NCBI GenBank assembly: GCA_026224805.1
Contig: JAMFRN010000008.1
Span: 1 to 41,817 of the forward strand
DNA length: 41,817 bases
From: Nevskia soli
GTDB lineage: Bacteria; Pseudomonadota; Gammaproteobacteria; Nevskiales; Nevskiaceae
Reading direction: 5' to 3'
Position numbers and translations under genes: made by a program
Shown here: in pieces, positions 29,894 to 39,354 of the stretch
How positions within the stretch are numbered: the stretch's first letter is position 1
Layout of the letters: every line of letters begins with the position of its first letter
Notes under the pieces: model-generated
The model's database searches: none
What the model saw: the letters and a program-made list of their open reading frames with translations, nothing else
What the model was told of the DNA's origin: nothing

Positions 29894-30799
29894 TTAAAAG
29901 ATATTGATGCGCAGCAGGTCTTTCAGATAGCTGCCGTAACCGCTCTTGCCCAGCTTGAGCGCCAGCGCTTCGAGCTGTTCGCCGCTTATGTAGCCGAGGC
30001 GGTAGGCGATCTCCTCGGGACAGGCGATCTTCAGGCCCTGGCGCTTCTCGATGGTCTGCACGTACTGGCTGGCCTCGATCAGGGAGTCATGGGTGCCGGT
30101 GTCGAGCCAGGCATGGCCGCGTCCCATGATGGTGACGTTGAGCTGATCCATCTCCAGGTAGCGGCTGTTCAGATCGGTGATTTCCAGCTCGCCGCGCGGC
30201 GAGGGCTTGAGCGAGCGGGCGATTTCCGCGACGCGGTTATCGTAAAAATACAGGCCGGTGACGGCGTAGCGGGATTTGGGCCGGGCCGGCTTCTCCTCCA
30301 GGCTCACGGCACGCCCCTCGGCATTGAACTCGACCACGCCGTAACGCTCGGGATCATGCACCGGATAGGCAAACACGGTGGCGCCCTGCGCGCGCTGGTC
30401 GGCCACTTTCAGATCGTCGGCCAGGTTGTGGCCGTAGAAGATGTTGTCGCCCAGCACCAGCGCCGAAGGCGCATCGCCCAGGAACGACTCGCCGATGATG
30501 AAGGCCTGCGCCAGTCCGTCCGGGGAGGGCTGCACGGCATAGCTCAGATTGAGACCCCACTGGGCACCGTCGCCCAGCAGTTGCTGGAAGCGCGGCACGT
30601 CCTGCGGTGTGGAGATGATCAGGATATCGCGAATACCCGCCAGCATCAGCGTGGACAGCGGGTAGTAGATCATCGGCTTGTCGTAAACCGGCAGCAGCTG
30701 CTTGGATACCACCAGGGTCACCGGATAGAGCCGCGTGCCGGAGCCGCCGGCGAGAATGATGCCCTTGCGGGCGGGTGTAGCGGCAGTATGGTTCGACAT
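29894..30799 (-). CDS. rfbA: Glucose-1-phosphate thymidylyltransferase RmlA
   Basis: RmlA makes dTDP-glucose from glucose 1-phosphate and dTTP, the first committed step to dTDP-rhamnose, and is feedback-inhibited by dTDP-rhamnose. The 301-residue protein has [82 protein letters not shown] and [19 protein letters not shown]. The ATG at 30799 gives normal length. It follows rfbB by 46 bases. Confidence 0.96.
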   Translation of the reverse strand: MSNHTAATPARKGIILAGGSGTRLYPVTLVVSKQLLPVYDKPMIYYPLSTLMLAGIRDILIISTPQDVPRFQQLLGDGAQWGLNLSYAVQPSPDGLAQAFIIGESFLGDAPSALVLGDNIFYGHNLADDLKVADQRAQGATVFAYPVHDPERYGVVEFNAEGRAVSLEEKPARPKSRYAVTGLYFYDNRVAEIARSLKPSPRGELEITDLNSRYLEMDQLNVTIMGRGHAWLDTGTHDSLIEASQYVQTIEKRQGLKIACPEEIAYRLGYISGEQLEALALKLGKSGYGSYLKDLLRINIF

Positions 30800-30845
30800 G
30801 AGCGCAGGTCTGAAAAGGAGATGGACGTAAGGGATGTTGGCGGAC

Positions 30846-31904
30846 TCAGCTGCCGTACTGGCGGTCGATCCAGTCGCGGTAGCCGCCGCTCTGCACGCGG
30901 GACACCCAGGCCTGGTTGTCGAGATACCAGCGCACGGTCTTGCGGATGCCGGTGTCGAAGGTTTCGGCCGGACGCCAGCCCAGCTCGCGCTCGATCTTGC
31001 GCGCATCGATGGCATAACGGCGGTCGTGGCCGGGCCGGTCCCTGACGTAGGTGATCAGGTTTTCGTGCGGCGTCACCGGCGAGCCGGCATGCAGCTCGTC
31101 GAGGATGGCGCAGATCAGGCGCACGATGGAGATGTTGGTCTGTTCGTTCCAGCCGCCGATGTTGTAGGTCTCCCCCACCTGGCCGCGCAGCAGCACCTGG
31201 CGGATCGCATCGCAGTGGTCGCCGACATAGAGCCAGTCGCGGATGTTGAGGCCGTCGCCGTAGATCGGCAGCGGCTTGCCGGCAAGCGCATTGGCGATCA
31301 CCAGGGGGATGAGCTTTTCCGGAAACTGGTAGGGGCCGTAGTTGTTGGAGCAGTTGGTGGTCAGCGTGGGCAGGCCGTAGGTGTGATGCCAGGCCCGCAC
31401 CAGATGATCCGACGCCGCCTTGGAGGCCGAATAAGGGCTGTTCGGCTGGTACGGCGTGGTTTCGCTGAACCGGGCGTCGCCGGGGCCGAGCGAGCCGTAG
31501 ACCTCGTCGGTGGAGACATGCAGGAAGCGGAACGCCCGCTGCGCCGCCTCGTCCAGGCCCGACCAGTAGCGCTGCGTCGCCTCCAGCAGGGTGAAAGTAC
31601 CGTTGACATTGGTGCGGACGAAATCGCCCGGCCCCAGGATGGAGCGGTCGACATGGCTCTCCGCCGCGAAATGCAGCACCGCGCGCGGGCGCAGCTCGGC
31701 CAGCAGGCCGCTGACCAGGGCCGCGTCGCAGATATCGCCGCGACGGAAGCGATGCCGCGCATCGCCCTCGATGCCGGCCAGGTTTTCCAGGTTGCCGGCA
31801 TAGGTCAGCGCGTCCAGATTGAGCACCGCCTCATCGCTTTGCGCCAGCCAGTCCAGCACGAAATTCGAGCCGATAAAGCCGGCGCCGCCTGTTACTAGAA
31901 TCAC
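30846..31904 (-). CDS. rfbB: dTDP-glucose 4,6-dehydratase RmlB
   Basis: RmlB converts dTDP-glucose to dTDP-4-keto-6-deoxyglucose. The 352-residue protein starts with the Rossmann motif [15 protein letters not shown] and shows [12 protein letters not shown], the catalytic [50 protein letters not shown] and [17 protein letters not shown] chose the GTG at 31904 because it has GGAG 5 bases upstream and places the Rossmann strand at the very N-terminus as in homologues. It leads rfbBACD, whose product feeds lipopolysaccharide or exopolysaccharide rhamnose. Confidence 0.95.
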   Translation of the reverse strand: MILVTGGAGFIGSNFVLDWLAQSDEAVLNLDALTYAGNLENLAGIEGDARHRFRRGDICDAALVSGLLAELRPRAVLHFAAESHVDRSILGPGDFVRTNVNGTFTLLEATQRYWSGLDEAAQRAFRFLHVSTDEVYGSLGPGDARFSETTPYQPNSPYSASKAASDHLVRAWHHTYGLPTLTTNCSNNYGPYQFPEKLIPLVIANALAGKPLPIYGDGLNIRDWLYVGDHCDAIRQVLLRGQVGETYNIGGWNEQTNISIVRLICAILDELHAGSPVTPHENLITYVRDRPGHDRRYAIDARKIERELGWRPAETFDTGIRKTVRWYLDNQAWVSRVQSGGYRDWIDRQYGS

Positions 31905-32133
31905 GAATGCTCCATTTGCGTTTGAATTAACCGCTCGGCGCAAATACATAAGCCTTTGCAGTGCTATCGGCGAATTGCTTGAGCCAGGTGGCTTTTATGT
32001 AATTCCTGTGAGCACTGCAGTTCGCCGTTATGCACCAATTCGCAAGTGGCGTGCCGACACTCACTAGCGCAGGTAAGAGCGCATAGATTGGCCGCCTGCA
32101 TCAAGAAACTGCTCTGAATTTGATGCCGCGAGT
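31905..32133 (-). promoter_or_regulatory. rfb leader region with pseudoknot-order inverted repeats
   Basis: This 229-base gap precedes rfbB. Two inverted pairs interleave: GCAGTGCT (31958-31965) with AGCACTGC (32011-32018), and CGGCGAA (31968-31974) with TTCGCCG (32021-32027). The order 1-2-1'-2' would give an RNA pseudoknot if transcribed in either direction. No clear promoter boxes stand out. It may be a structured leader or coincidental. Confidence 0.35.
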
Positions 32134-34227
32134 TTATCCTCTACCGCCTGCGATATCACTCGCAAGTAGTACCACTTCCGGCTCCTGCACGTGGTAGCCC
32201 TGGATGAAGTTCACGCCCATTTGCCATAGGCGCGCCATGACATGGGCATCCTCAACGTGGGAGACGATGGTCTTGAGGTTGTGCTGCTTGGCTACCTCGA
32301 CCAGATCGCCAAGGCGCTTCTGCGTGTCCTTCTCGCCGAATTTCTGCGTGAAGGAAGGGTGGAACTTGATGAAGTTGGCGGGGATGTGATCGAGCAGCTG
32401 CGCCGAATTGGCGCCGACGCCGAAATGCTCCACCGCCAGGCCTGCGCCCATTTCGCGCAGCGCCTGGGTCAGGGCCTTGGCCTTGCGCACATGGTTCTGG
32501 ATCACTACTTCCTGAATCTCGAAGACGATCTCGTCGCTCTTCAGCGGCTGTTCCTGCACCTGCGTCTTGAGCCAGTTGATGAAGCCCTCGTTGTCCTTGA
32601 GGGTATCTTCGGAAAGCTTCACGAACAGCACCGAGGCTTCCTTGGAGGCGGCGCGCTTGGCGATGACGTTCAGCGCCCTTGCCACCACCCAGCGATCGAT
32701 GGTGCGCATCAGGTTGAATTTTTGCGCGGCCGGCAGGAATTCGGCGGCGTGCAACTCCTTGCCGGATTCATCGATCATGCGCACCAACACGTCGAAGTGG
32801 CTGCGCGACTCGCCTTCAAGGCTGGCGATGGACTGGTAAGCCAGCTTGAGACGGTCCTCCTCGATCGCCTTCTTCACCTGGCCGGCGCGGCGCGCTTCTT
32901 CGCGCTCGACCTGGTTGGCCTTGGCGGTGGCGCCCAGGGCCACAATCTGGTTGCCGCCGCGCGCTGAAGTCTTGCGCGCCTCGTCGGCGAGCTGGCGGAT
33001 CACATGCTCCGGGGTTTCCTGGCCGCCGAGCGGGAACACGGTGATGGTGAGGCTGATGTGCGCCTCATGATGCCGCGCGGCGAAGATGTGGCCGGACACT
33101 TCCTTGCGCAGGAATTCGGCGAACTGCTCGGACTCGTTGTAATTCGGACGCTGCACCAGCAAGGCCAGCTCGTCGGTAGAGAAACCGAACGACTGGTCCT
33201 GCGGACCGAGACGGCTGTGCACCGTTTCCGCTAGCAGCGAAGTGACTTCCTGGGCGTCGGCGTGGCCGATGCGTTGTTCCAGCGCATCGAAGGCATCGAT
33301 ATGCAGCAGCATGACGGTGCGCACGGACTTGTTGTCGGCCGGTGTTTCCGCCAGCGCGTCGCTGAGCGAGCCGCGGCCGTGGAAGGCAGTCTGCGCCGAA
33401 GCCGGGCGGCCCTTGCCGCCCTCGGCGCGGATCAGCAGCTCGATGACGCTTTCGCCGTCCTGGGTGCCGAGGATCAGCTGTGCCTTGACGTGCACCTGGC
33501 TCTTGCGGCCGACCAGCACCAGCTCCAGCGGTTCGCCGTTGTGCTTGCCCTTCTGCACCGCGCGCAGGCGTTCCTTGATCTTGCTCTGCTGGTCCGGGGC
33601 CACCAGGTCGATCAGCGGCTGGCCGGCCAGCTCGGCCGGGTCGTCGTAGCCGAGCAGATGGGTGAAGGCGAGGTTGACGTTGGCCAGGATGCCTTCCTGC
33701 ACATGCGCCACGGCGTCGGCGGTGCCTTCCGTCAGCTGCTGGTGGCGCGACTCGAAATCGGCCAGGCGCTGCTGCGTCAGCCGCAGGTTGCGCATGTGGT
33801 GGTGTTTGACGAACTCGCGCACCACCACCAGTTCCAGATGGCGCAGATGGCGCAGATCCTCGTAGGAAACGAAATCCTGGGCGCCGGCGGCAAGGGCGGC
33901 AACGGCGTCCTCGATCGAGTGGTTGTCGCTGATCACGACGACCGGCAGGTCCGGGCGCAGGCCGTTGACTAGTTCGATGATTTTTTCCGGGGGCGCTTTC
34001 CTGACGTTCTCGTCACACAGCACTAGGTCCGGCGGGTTGCGCTGCAGCACGTCCTGCAGGTCTTCCAGGTCGGTGATCCAGGCCACCCGCAGGGGGTGGC
34101 CTGCGTTGCGCAAATGGCTTTCGATGCGCTTGGCCACTTCCTCGGCGGTGGTGACGACCAGCAGAACCCCGGAGGCCTCGCTCAGCAGGGCGGACGGCAG
34201 CTGCGTCACCGGTTTGTTTGTCACCAT
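32134..34227 (-). CDS. FimX-like REC-PAS-GGDEF-EAL c-di-GMP receptor
   Basis: The 697-residue protein has the FimX domain order: a REC-like domain (about 20-145; VLLVVTTAEEVAKRIESHLR, DLVLCDENV), PAS (about 155-275; LANVNLAFTHLLGYDDPAELAGQPLIDLV), a degenerate GGDEF domain (about 300-440; STDEL where GGDEF is expected) and a degenerate EAL domain (from about 450; DVLVR in place of EALLR). In FimX such domains do not make or cut c-di-GMP; the EAL domain binds it to control type IV pili. The length almost equals Pseudomonas FimX. It overlaps epmB by 7 bases. Confidence 0.85.
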   Translation of the reverse strand: MVTNKPVTQLPSALLSEASGVLLVVTTAEEVAKRIESHLRNAGHPLRVAWITDLEDLQDVLQRNPPDLVLCDENVRKAPPEKIIELVNGLRPDLPVVVISDNHSIEDAVAALAAGAQDFVSYEDLRHLRHLELVVVREFVKHHHMRNLRLTQQRLADFESRHQQLTEGTADAVAHVQEGILANVNLAFTHLLGYDDPAELAGQPLIDLVAPDQQSKIKERLRAVQKGKHNGEPLELVLVGRKSQVHVKAQLILGTQDGESVIELLIRAEGGKGRPASAQTAFHGRGSLSDALAETPADNKSVRTVMLLHIDAFDALEQRIGHADAQEVTSLLAETVHSRLGPQDQSFGFSTDELALLVQRPNYNESEQFAEFLRKEVSGHIFAARHHEAHISLTITVFPLGGQETPEHVIRQLADEARKTSARGGNQIVALGATAKANQVEREEARRAGQVKKAIEEDRLKLAYQSIASLEGESRSHFDVLVRMIDESGKELHAAEFLPAAQKFNLMRTIDRWVVARALNVIAKRAASKEASVLFVKLSEDTLKDNEGFINWLKTQVQEQPLKSDEIVFEIQEVVIQNHVRKAKALTQALREMGAGLAVEHFGVGANSAQLLDHIPANFIKFHPSFTQKFGEKDTQKRLGDLVEVAKQHNLKTIVSHVEDAHVMARLWQMGVNFIQGYHVQEPEVVLLASDIAGGRG

Positions 34228-35219
34228 GGCAATAGCGTCTTCGCCGGAGCCCCCGGCAGTTCCCGCGCCAGGCGCGGCACCAGATAGCCCGGCAGCCTGG
34301 CTGCCAGTTCCCCCATCAATTTGACCGCTTTATTTTCGTTCACCTCGAAATGTCCCGCTCCCTGGACTCGATCGAGTAGATGCAGATAGTAGGGCAAAAC
34401 GCCGCAGGCAAACAGTCGCTCCGACAAAGCGGCCAGGGTATCCGACGAATCATTGACGTTGCGCAGCAATACGGACTGGTTCAGCAGGGTGGCGCCGGCG
34501 CCCCGCAGGCGGGTAATGGCCGTTTCCACCGCCGCGTCGATTTCATTGGCGTGGTTGACGTGCAGCACCACCACTTTTTGCAGCCGGGTGCGGCTCAGCC
34601 AGCCCAGCAAGGCCTCGTCTACCCGCTCCGGCAGCACCACGGCGGTGCGTGTATGCAGCCGAAGGCGCCGCACGTGCGGGATGCGCTCCAGCGCCGAGAC
34701 GAAGGCGGACAGCTTGTCGTCGGTCAGGGACAGCGGATCGCCGCCGGACAGGATCACTTCCTCGATGCTGCCATCCGCCTCGATCTGCGCCAGGGTCTCG
34801 CGCCAGTTGCCGCGCGAGGCCAGGCTGTCGTTATAGGGGAAATGGCGGCGGAAGCAGTAGCGGCAGTTGATCGCGCAGGCGCCTGTGGCGATCACCAGGG
34901 CGCGACCATGGTACTTGTGAATCACCCCCCCGGACTTGAGGCTGGCCAGGTCGCCGACGGCATCGCTGGAAAATCCGGGCGTATCCAGGCTCTCGGCGCT
35001 TGCCGGCCAGATCTGCTGGAACAGGGGGTCCTGGGGGTCTTTTTTGCGCATGCGCGCGACAAAGCCGTGGGGCACCCGCAGCGGAAAGTCGCGCAGATGC
35101 TCGTAGTCCAGCGCTTCCAGGGCGGGGTCCAGTTCGAGCAGCGCCAGCAACTCCGCCGGCCGCGTCACCAGGGGGATGCGCTGCCAGGAGGATTCTGAAG
35201 GAGAGGAGCCGTCGTGCAT
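34221..35219 (-). CDS. epmB: EF-P (R)-beta-lysylation enzyme EpmB
   Basis: EpmB is a radical-SAM, PLP-dependent lysine 2,3-aminomutase that makes (R)-beta-lysine for EpmA to attach to elongation factor P. The 332-residue protein shows RVPHGFVARMRKKDPQDPLFQQIWP, the cluster motif CAINCRYCFRRHFPY (CxxxCxxC), EVILSGGDPLSLTDDKL and a PLP-binding region HFEVNENKAVKLMGELAARLPGYLVPRL. The ATG at 35219 gives normal length. efp and epmA are not in the window. Confidence 0.93.
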   Translation of the reverse strand: MHDGSSPSESSWQRIPLVTRPAELLALLELDPALEALDYEHLRDFPLRVPHGFVARMRKKDPQDPLFQQIWPASAESLDTPGFSSDAVGDLASLKSGGVIHKYHGRALVIATGACAINCRYCFRRHFPYNDSLASRGNWRETLAQIEADGSIEEVILSGGDPLSLTDDKLSAFVSALERIPHVRRLRLHTRTAVVLPERVDEALLGWLSRTRLQKVVVLHVNHANEIDAAVETAITRLRGAGATLLNQSVLLRNVNDSSDTLAALSERLFACGVLPYYLHLLDRVQGAGHFEVNENKAVKLMGELAARLPGYLVPRLARELPGAPAKTLLPW

Positions 35220-35332
35220 GGAAAGCCAATTGTCGCGGACTTGTTCGGTGGGCTCAATGCTGCGACGCGGCATTGGTCGGCATTACCGCGGAATCCGATT
35301 GCCCCCGCCGCGCCGGGTTTCAGCGGATATGG

Positions 35333-36097
35333 TCAATGCGGGCGGCGCGGGGGTTTGATCGGCGCCGCCGCCGAACGCTTGCCCACGCCGCCCCGCTTGG
35401 GCTTGCCGGCGCCTTCGAGGGGGCGCCCGCGCAACCTGTCCGGCGTTTCCGGCACGGCCTCCGCTGCCGGCGTTTTATGCTTGTAGCGGCACAGATCCGC
35501 GATCACGCAACGCCAGCATTCCGGCGTGCGCGCCTTGCAGACATAGCGGCCGTGCAGGATCAGCCAGTGATGGGCGTGCAGCCGGTAGGGTTCGGGTGTG
35601 ATCTTTTCGAGCTTCTCCGAGATCCTGTCCGGATTGGTCCCCGGTGCCAGCCCGGTGCGGTTGGCGATGCGGAAGATATGCGTGTCCACGGCGATGGTCG
35701 GCTCGCCGAAGGCCACGTTGAGCACCACGTTGGCGGTCTTGCGGCCGACGCCGGGCAGGGCTTCCAGGGCGGCGCGATCGTGCGGGATCTGGGCGCCGTG
35801 GCGCTCCAGCAACTGCCGGCACAGGCCGATGACGTTCTTCGCCTTGGTCTGGTACAGGCCGATGGTCTTGATGTAGCCGCGCAGTTTGTCCTCGCCCAGG
35901 GCGAGCAGCTGTTGTGGCGTGTTCGCCACCGGGTAGAGCAGGGCGGTGGCCTTGTTGACGCCGACGTCGGTGGCCTGGGCGGACAGTACCACGGCCACCA
36001 GCAATTCGAACGGGCTGCTGTATTGCAGCTCGCTGCGCGGATCGGGATTGGCGGCGGCGAGGCGGCGGTACAGCTCGGCGATGTCGGCCGCCTTCAT
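35333..36097 (-). CDS. nth: Endonuclease III Nth with basic C-terminal tail
   Basis: Nth is a base-excision repair glycosylase/AP lyase for oxidised pyrimidines. The protein has the helix-hairpin-helix [14 protein letters not shown] with the catalytic Lys, the catalytic Asp in [11 protein letters not shown], and the [4Fe-4S] loop [17 protein letters not shown] (Cx6Cx2Cx5C). After the cluster there is an extra tail of about 40 residues rich in Arg, Lys, Pro and Ala ([20 protein letters not shown] onward), which would bring the length to 254 instead of about 211. It overlaps the RnfB-like gene by 4 bases. Confidence 0.94.
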   Translation of the reverse strand: MKAADIAELYRRLAAANPDPRSELQYSSPFELLVAVVLSAQATDVGVNKATALLYPVANTPQQLLALGEDKLRGYIKTIGLYQTKAKNVIGLCRQLLERHGAQIPHDRAALEALPGVGRKTANVVLNVAFGEPTIAVDTHIFRIANRTGLAPGTNPDRISEKLEKITPEPYRLHAHHWLILHGRYVCKARTPECWRCVIADLCRYKHKTPAAEAVPETPDRLRGRPLEGAGKPKRGGVGKRSAAAPIKPPRRPH

Positions 36098-36762
36098 GAT
36101 TTGTCATCCCGGCCAGGGATTGGCCGGGACCCGGTGACAGGGGTGTCTGCCACATTGCGCCGGGCCCTGGCGCGGGCGATGGCGGCGGCGATGTCGATGG
36201 AGCCGGCCTTGTCTTGCAGGCTCGGTGCCGTGCGCCGGCGCGCGGCGCCCCGCGCCTGTTGTTCGCGGCCCAGCCGCGACTTGCGGGCGAGATGACGCTG
36301 GCGCCAGGTCCCGGCCATGGCCGCCGGCGCCGCAAGCTCCGCGGGGCGCGGCGCCATCAGGATGCAGTCGACCGGGCAGGGCGGGATGCACAACTCGCAG
36401 CCGCTGCACTCCGCCGCGATCACCGTATGCATCTGCTTCGCCGCGCCGAGGATGGCATCCACCGGGCAAGCCAGCACGCACTTGAAGCAGCCGATGCAGA
36501 GTGTCTCGTCGATCACGGCTACGGTGGCGATCTCCGCCTCGAGGCCATGGACCGGATTGAGCGGCTTGGGCGGCACGCCGAGCAACTGTGCCAGCGCGGC
36601 GATGGTCGCGGCGCCGCCTGGGGGGCACTGGTTGATATCAGCGGAACCGGACGCTACCGCTTCGGCGTAGGGCTGGCAGCCGTCGTAGCCGCAACGGGTG
36701 CATTGCGTTTGGGGCAGCAGGGCGTCGATGCGATCCGCGATGGAATTTACGGGGGTGCTCAC
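36094..36762 (-). CDS. Soluble RnfB/RsxB-like ferredoxin
   Basis: The 222-residue protein begins with the 4Fe-4S module [25 protein letters not shown] and a later Cys in INQCPPGG. It continues with a two-cluster ferredoxin part ([16 protein letters not shown] and [18 protein letters not shown]). The hydrophobic N-terminal anchor of true RnfB is missing, so it is likely soluble. The C-terminal 70 residues are Arg/Ala-rich. Placement between metG and nth, with a 4-base overlap to nth, might link it to iron-sulfur supply for Nth, which is inference. No other rnf genes are present. Confidence 0.88.
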   Translation of the reverse strand: MSTPVNSIADRIDALLPQTQCTRCGYDGCQPYAEAVASGSADINQCPPGGAATIAALAQLLGVPPKPLNPVHGLEAEIATVAVIDETLCIGCFKCVLACPVDAILGAAKQMHTVIAAECSGCELCIPPCPVDCILMAPRPAELAAPAAMAGTWRQRHLARKSRLGREQQARGAARRRTAPSLQDKAGSIDIAAAIARARARRNVADTPVTGSRPIPGRDDKS

Positions 36763-37121
36763 GATCGGTATTCGCCGATCACTTCAATCAAGCCAACGAT
36801 GTTGTCGTTGAGTGCTTCAAGCTCTTCGGCGGGGATCCACCACTCCATGTGTTCCCGGGCGCCGACTTTTTCCAGCGGGTATCGGTCCATGAAGCTCTTC
36901 CGGACACGGAAGCGGGTGACGTAGCCGACACCGCTATCCTTCACGTTCCAGCGTCCTGCGATCTGGATCGCATATTCCTCGTTGGTAACGGGGTAGAAAA
37001 TCGGCTGTTCCGGCAGGCGTGGCGGCCAGCGCTTGAAGCCGCTGGCGCGCACCAGTTCCAGTTCTTCTGGCCCGGTCGGCCGAAACAGAACGACGCTCTC
37101 CGAATCCCCGTTTGATTCCAC
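36759..37121 (-). CDS. Uncharacterised protein, ADP-ribosylation/crystallin J1-labelled family
   Basis: The 120-residue cytoplasmic protein has the pattern [60 protein letters not shown] and [21 protein letters not shown], and ends in a conserved IEVI. This recurrent small family is sometimes labelled ADP-ribosylation/crystallin J1, but no enzymatic motif of ADP-ribosylhydrolases is visible, so the label should not be taken as function. It overlaps the ferredoxin gene by 4 bases and follows metG by 9, so it is likely co-transcribed with both. Confidence 0.75.
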   Translation of the reverse strand: MESNGDSESVVLFRPTGPEELELVRASGFKRWPPRLPEQPIFYPVTNEEYAIQIAGRWNVKDSGVGYVTRFRVRKSFMDRYPLEKVGAREHMEWWIPAEELEALNDNIVGLIEVIGEYRS

Positions 37122-37130
37122 AGAAATACC

Positions 37131-39224
37131 CTACTTCACTCGCATTCCAGGCTCGGCGCCCGAGTCCGGCGACAGCAGGAACGGCTTGCCGTCGCCGTGG
37201 CTGGCGGCCAGCACCATGCCTTCGGACATGCCGAAGCGCATCTTGCGCGGCGCCAGGTTGGCGACGACCACGGTAAGACGGCCGATCAGGGCTTCCGGCG
37301 CGTACTGCGACTTGATGCCGGCGAAGACCTGCCGCTTGCCCAGTTCGCCCAGGTCCAGGCTTAGCTTGAGCAGCTTGTCCGCGCCCTCCACCGGTTCGGC
37401 GTTTTCGATGCGGGCGATACGCAGTTCGATCTTGCTGAAGTCCTCGATGGAGATCGGGGAGGCGGGAGCCGGCGCGGCTGAAGCCGCCCCCTCCTCAACC
37501 CCTCCCCTTGCGGGAGGGGACTGAGGGGAGGGGTTGGCGGGGCTAGCTGCAGGCTTGGCACTTGGCGCCAAGTCTTCCTTGGAGGCTTCAACCATGGCTT
37601 TGATCTGTGCGGGATTGATGCGGGTGATCAGCGGCTGATAAGGATTGACCTTGTGGTCGAGCAGGGGTCGTGACGCATCCGGCCAGGCCAGCGGCGGGAC
37701 GTTCAGGAACAATTCGGCTTGTACCGCCAGCCCGGGCAGCAGCGGCTTCAGATAGAGCGTAAGCAGGCGAAACACGTTGAGATAGGTGGTGCAGACCTGA
37801 TGCAGCTGCACGCGCGCATTTTCGTCCTTGGCCATCTGCCAGGGCGCGGCGCGCTGGATGGCTTCGTTCGCCTCGTCGGCAAGCGCCATGACATTGCGCA
37901 CTACCTCGGCGAAATCGCGCTTGTCGTAGGATTCGGCGATGCGCGGCGCGGCGTCGGCGATACGGGCATAGCCGGCCTGGTCGTGCACGCTCGCGGCGAG
38001 CTTGCCGCCGAACAGCTTCTCGATGAAGCCGGCGCAACGGCTGGCAATGTTGACGTATTTGCCGACCAGATCGCTGTTCACCCGCGCGACGAAATCATCC
38101 AGGTTGAGATCGATGTCGACCACGCCCGGGCCGAGTTTGGCGGCGAAGTAGTAGCGCAGGTATTCCGGGTTGAGGCCGACGTCGAGATAGGTGCGCGCCT
38201 TGATGAAGGTGCCGCGCGACTTGCTCATCTTGGCGCCGTCGACGGTCAGATAGCCATTGACCGACAGGCCGCTGGGTTCGCGTAGGTCGGCGCCGCGCAG
38301 CATCGCCGGCCAGAACAGGCCGTGGAAATTGACGATGTCCTTGCCGATGAAATGCCACATCTCGACGCTGGAGTCGGCGCCGATGATCGCGTCGAGCCGG
38401 GCCTGGTCGCCGCCCAGGTAGGCGAGCAGGCTGGCGAAATAGCCGATGGGCGCATCCAGCCAGACGTAGAAGAACTTGCCGGGCTTGCCGGGAATGCCGA
38501 AGCCGAAATAGGGCGCATCGCGCGAAATGTCCCAATCCTTCAGGCCGGACTCGATCCATTCGTTGAGCTTGGCCTTGACGCTGGAGTGGATCTCGGCCCC
38601 GGCGAGCCATTGCTCCACTGCGGATTGCAGCTTGGACAGGGCGAAGAAGTAATGCTCGGACGGCCGCCATTCCGGCGCGGCGCCGGAAAGCACCGAGAAC
38701 GGATTTTTCAGCTCGCGCGCCGAATAGGTGGCGCTGCAGTTCTCGCAGTTGTCGCCGTACTGGTCGGGGGTGCCGCAGTTGGGGCAGATGCCCTTGATGT
38801 AGCGGTCGGGCAGGAACATGCCCTTGACCGGGTCGTAGGCCTGCTCGATCTCGCGCGTTGCGATGTAGCCCGCACACTCCAGCGCGGCGTAGATGCGTTC
38901 GGACAGCACCCGGTTTTCTTCCGAGTGGGTCGAATGGTAGTGGTCGAAGGCGACATGGAAGGCGGCAAAATCCCGCTCGTGCCCGGTCTTGATCTCCGCA
39001 ATGAAGCTTTCCGGCGAGACGCCGGCCTTTTCGGCGGCGAGCATGATCGGCGTGCCGTGCGCGTCGTCGGCGCAGACGTAGGTGACCTCATTTCCCCGCA
39101 TGCGCTGGTAGCGCACCCAGATATCGCCCTGGATATAGCCTACCAGGTGGCCCAGGTGCAGCGGGCCGTTGGCATAGGGCAAGGCATTGGTGACAAACAA
39201 TTTTCTGGTGGCCGGCAAGGTCAT
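37131..39224 (-). CDS. metG: Methionyl-tRNA synthetase MetG
   Basis: MetG charges tRNA-Met. The 697-residue protein has the HIGH-type motif [14 protein letters not shown] (23-26), a zinc knuckle ([17 protein letters not shown] near 145), the KMSKS loop in [12 protein letters not shown] near 330, the anticodon domain, and a C-terminal tRNA-binding domain ([29 protein letters not shown]). The ATG at 39224 is preferred; a start at 39269 would add 15 unlikely residues. The linker before the C-terminal domain contains a translated palindromic repeat ([16 protein letters not shown]). Confidence 0.96.
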   Translation of the reverse strand: MTLPATRKLFVTNALPYANGPLHLGHLVGYIQGDIWVRYQRMRGNEVTYVCADDAHGTPIMLAAEKAGVSPESFIAEIKTGHERDFAAFHVAFDHYHSTHSEENRVLSERIYAALECAGYIATREIEQAYDPVKGMFLPDRYIKGICPNCGTPDQYGDNCENCSATYSARELKNPFSVLSGAAPEWRPSEHYFFALSKLQSAVEQWLAGAEIHSSVKAKLNEWIESGLKDWDISRDAPYFGFGIPGKPGKFFYVWLDAPIGYFASLLAYLGGDQARLDAIIGADSSVEMWHFIGKDIVNFHGLFWPAMLRGADLREPSGLSVNGYLTVDGAKMSKSRGTFIKARTYLDVGLNPEYLRYYFAAKLGPGVVDIDLNLDDFVARVNSDLVGKYVNIASRCAGFIEKLFGGKLAASVHDQAGYARIADAAPRIAESYDKRDFAEVVRNVMALADEANEAIQRAAPWQMAKDENARVQLHQVCTTYLNVFRLLTLYLKPLLPGLAVQAELFLNVPPLAWPDASRPLLDHKVNPYQPLITRINPAQIKAMVEASKEDLAPSAKPAASPANPSPQSPPARGGVEEGAASAAPAPASPISIEDFSKIELRIARIENAEPVEGADKLLKLSLDLGELGKRQVFAGIKSQYAPEALIGRLTVVVANLAPRKMRFGMSEGMVLAASHGDGKPFLLSPDSGAEPGMRVK
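37497..37535. repeat. Palindromic GC-rich repeat translated within metG
   Basis: AACCCCTCCCC (37497-37507) and GGGGAGGGGTT (37525-37535) are perfect 11-base complements, and CCCTCCC/GGGAGGG offers an alternative inner hairpin. This resembles repeats normally found between genes in proteobacteria. Here it is in frame in the linker between the anticodon and C-terminal domains of MetG and adds a proline/serine-rich stretch. Confidence 0.7.
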
Positions 39225-39354
39225 TTTGGGCGCCGCATGGGTGATCGGTGGATTATCGCATAGCGTCATCGGCGGCCACGCCTGGAGCGGGGGAGTCTGG
39301 GCTGGCGGGTGCTAGACTTCGCGCTTGAAATTCAGCCATGTCGATTCCCTTCCG

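Noticed and set aside
32141-32148. GGCGGTAG on the minus strand, like the RfaH ops core, upstream of rfbB
   Set aside because: It is encoded by the last codons of the FimX-like gene (Gly-Gly-Arg). Only eight bases match, and the rest of the ops/JUMPstart element is missing.
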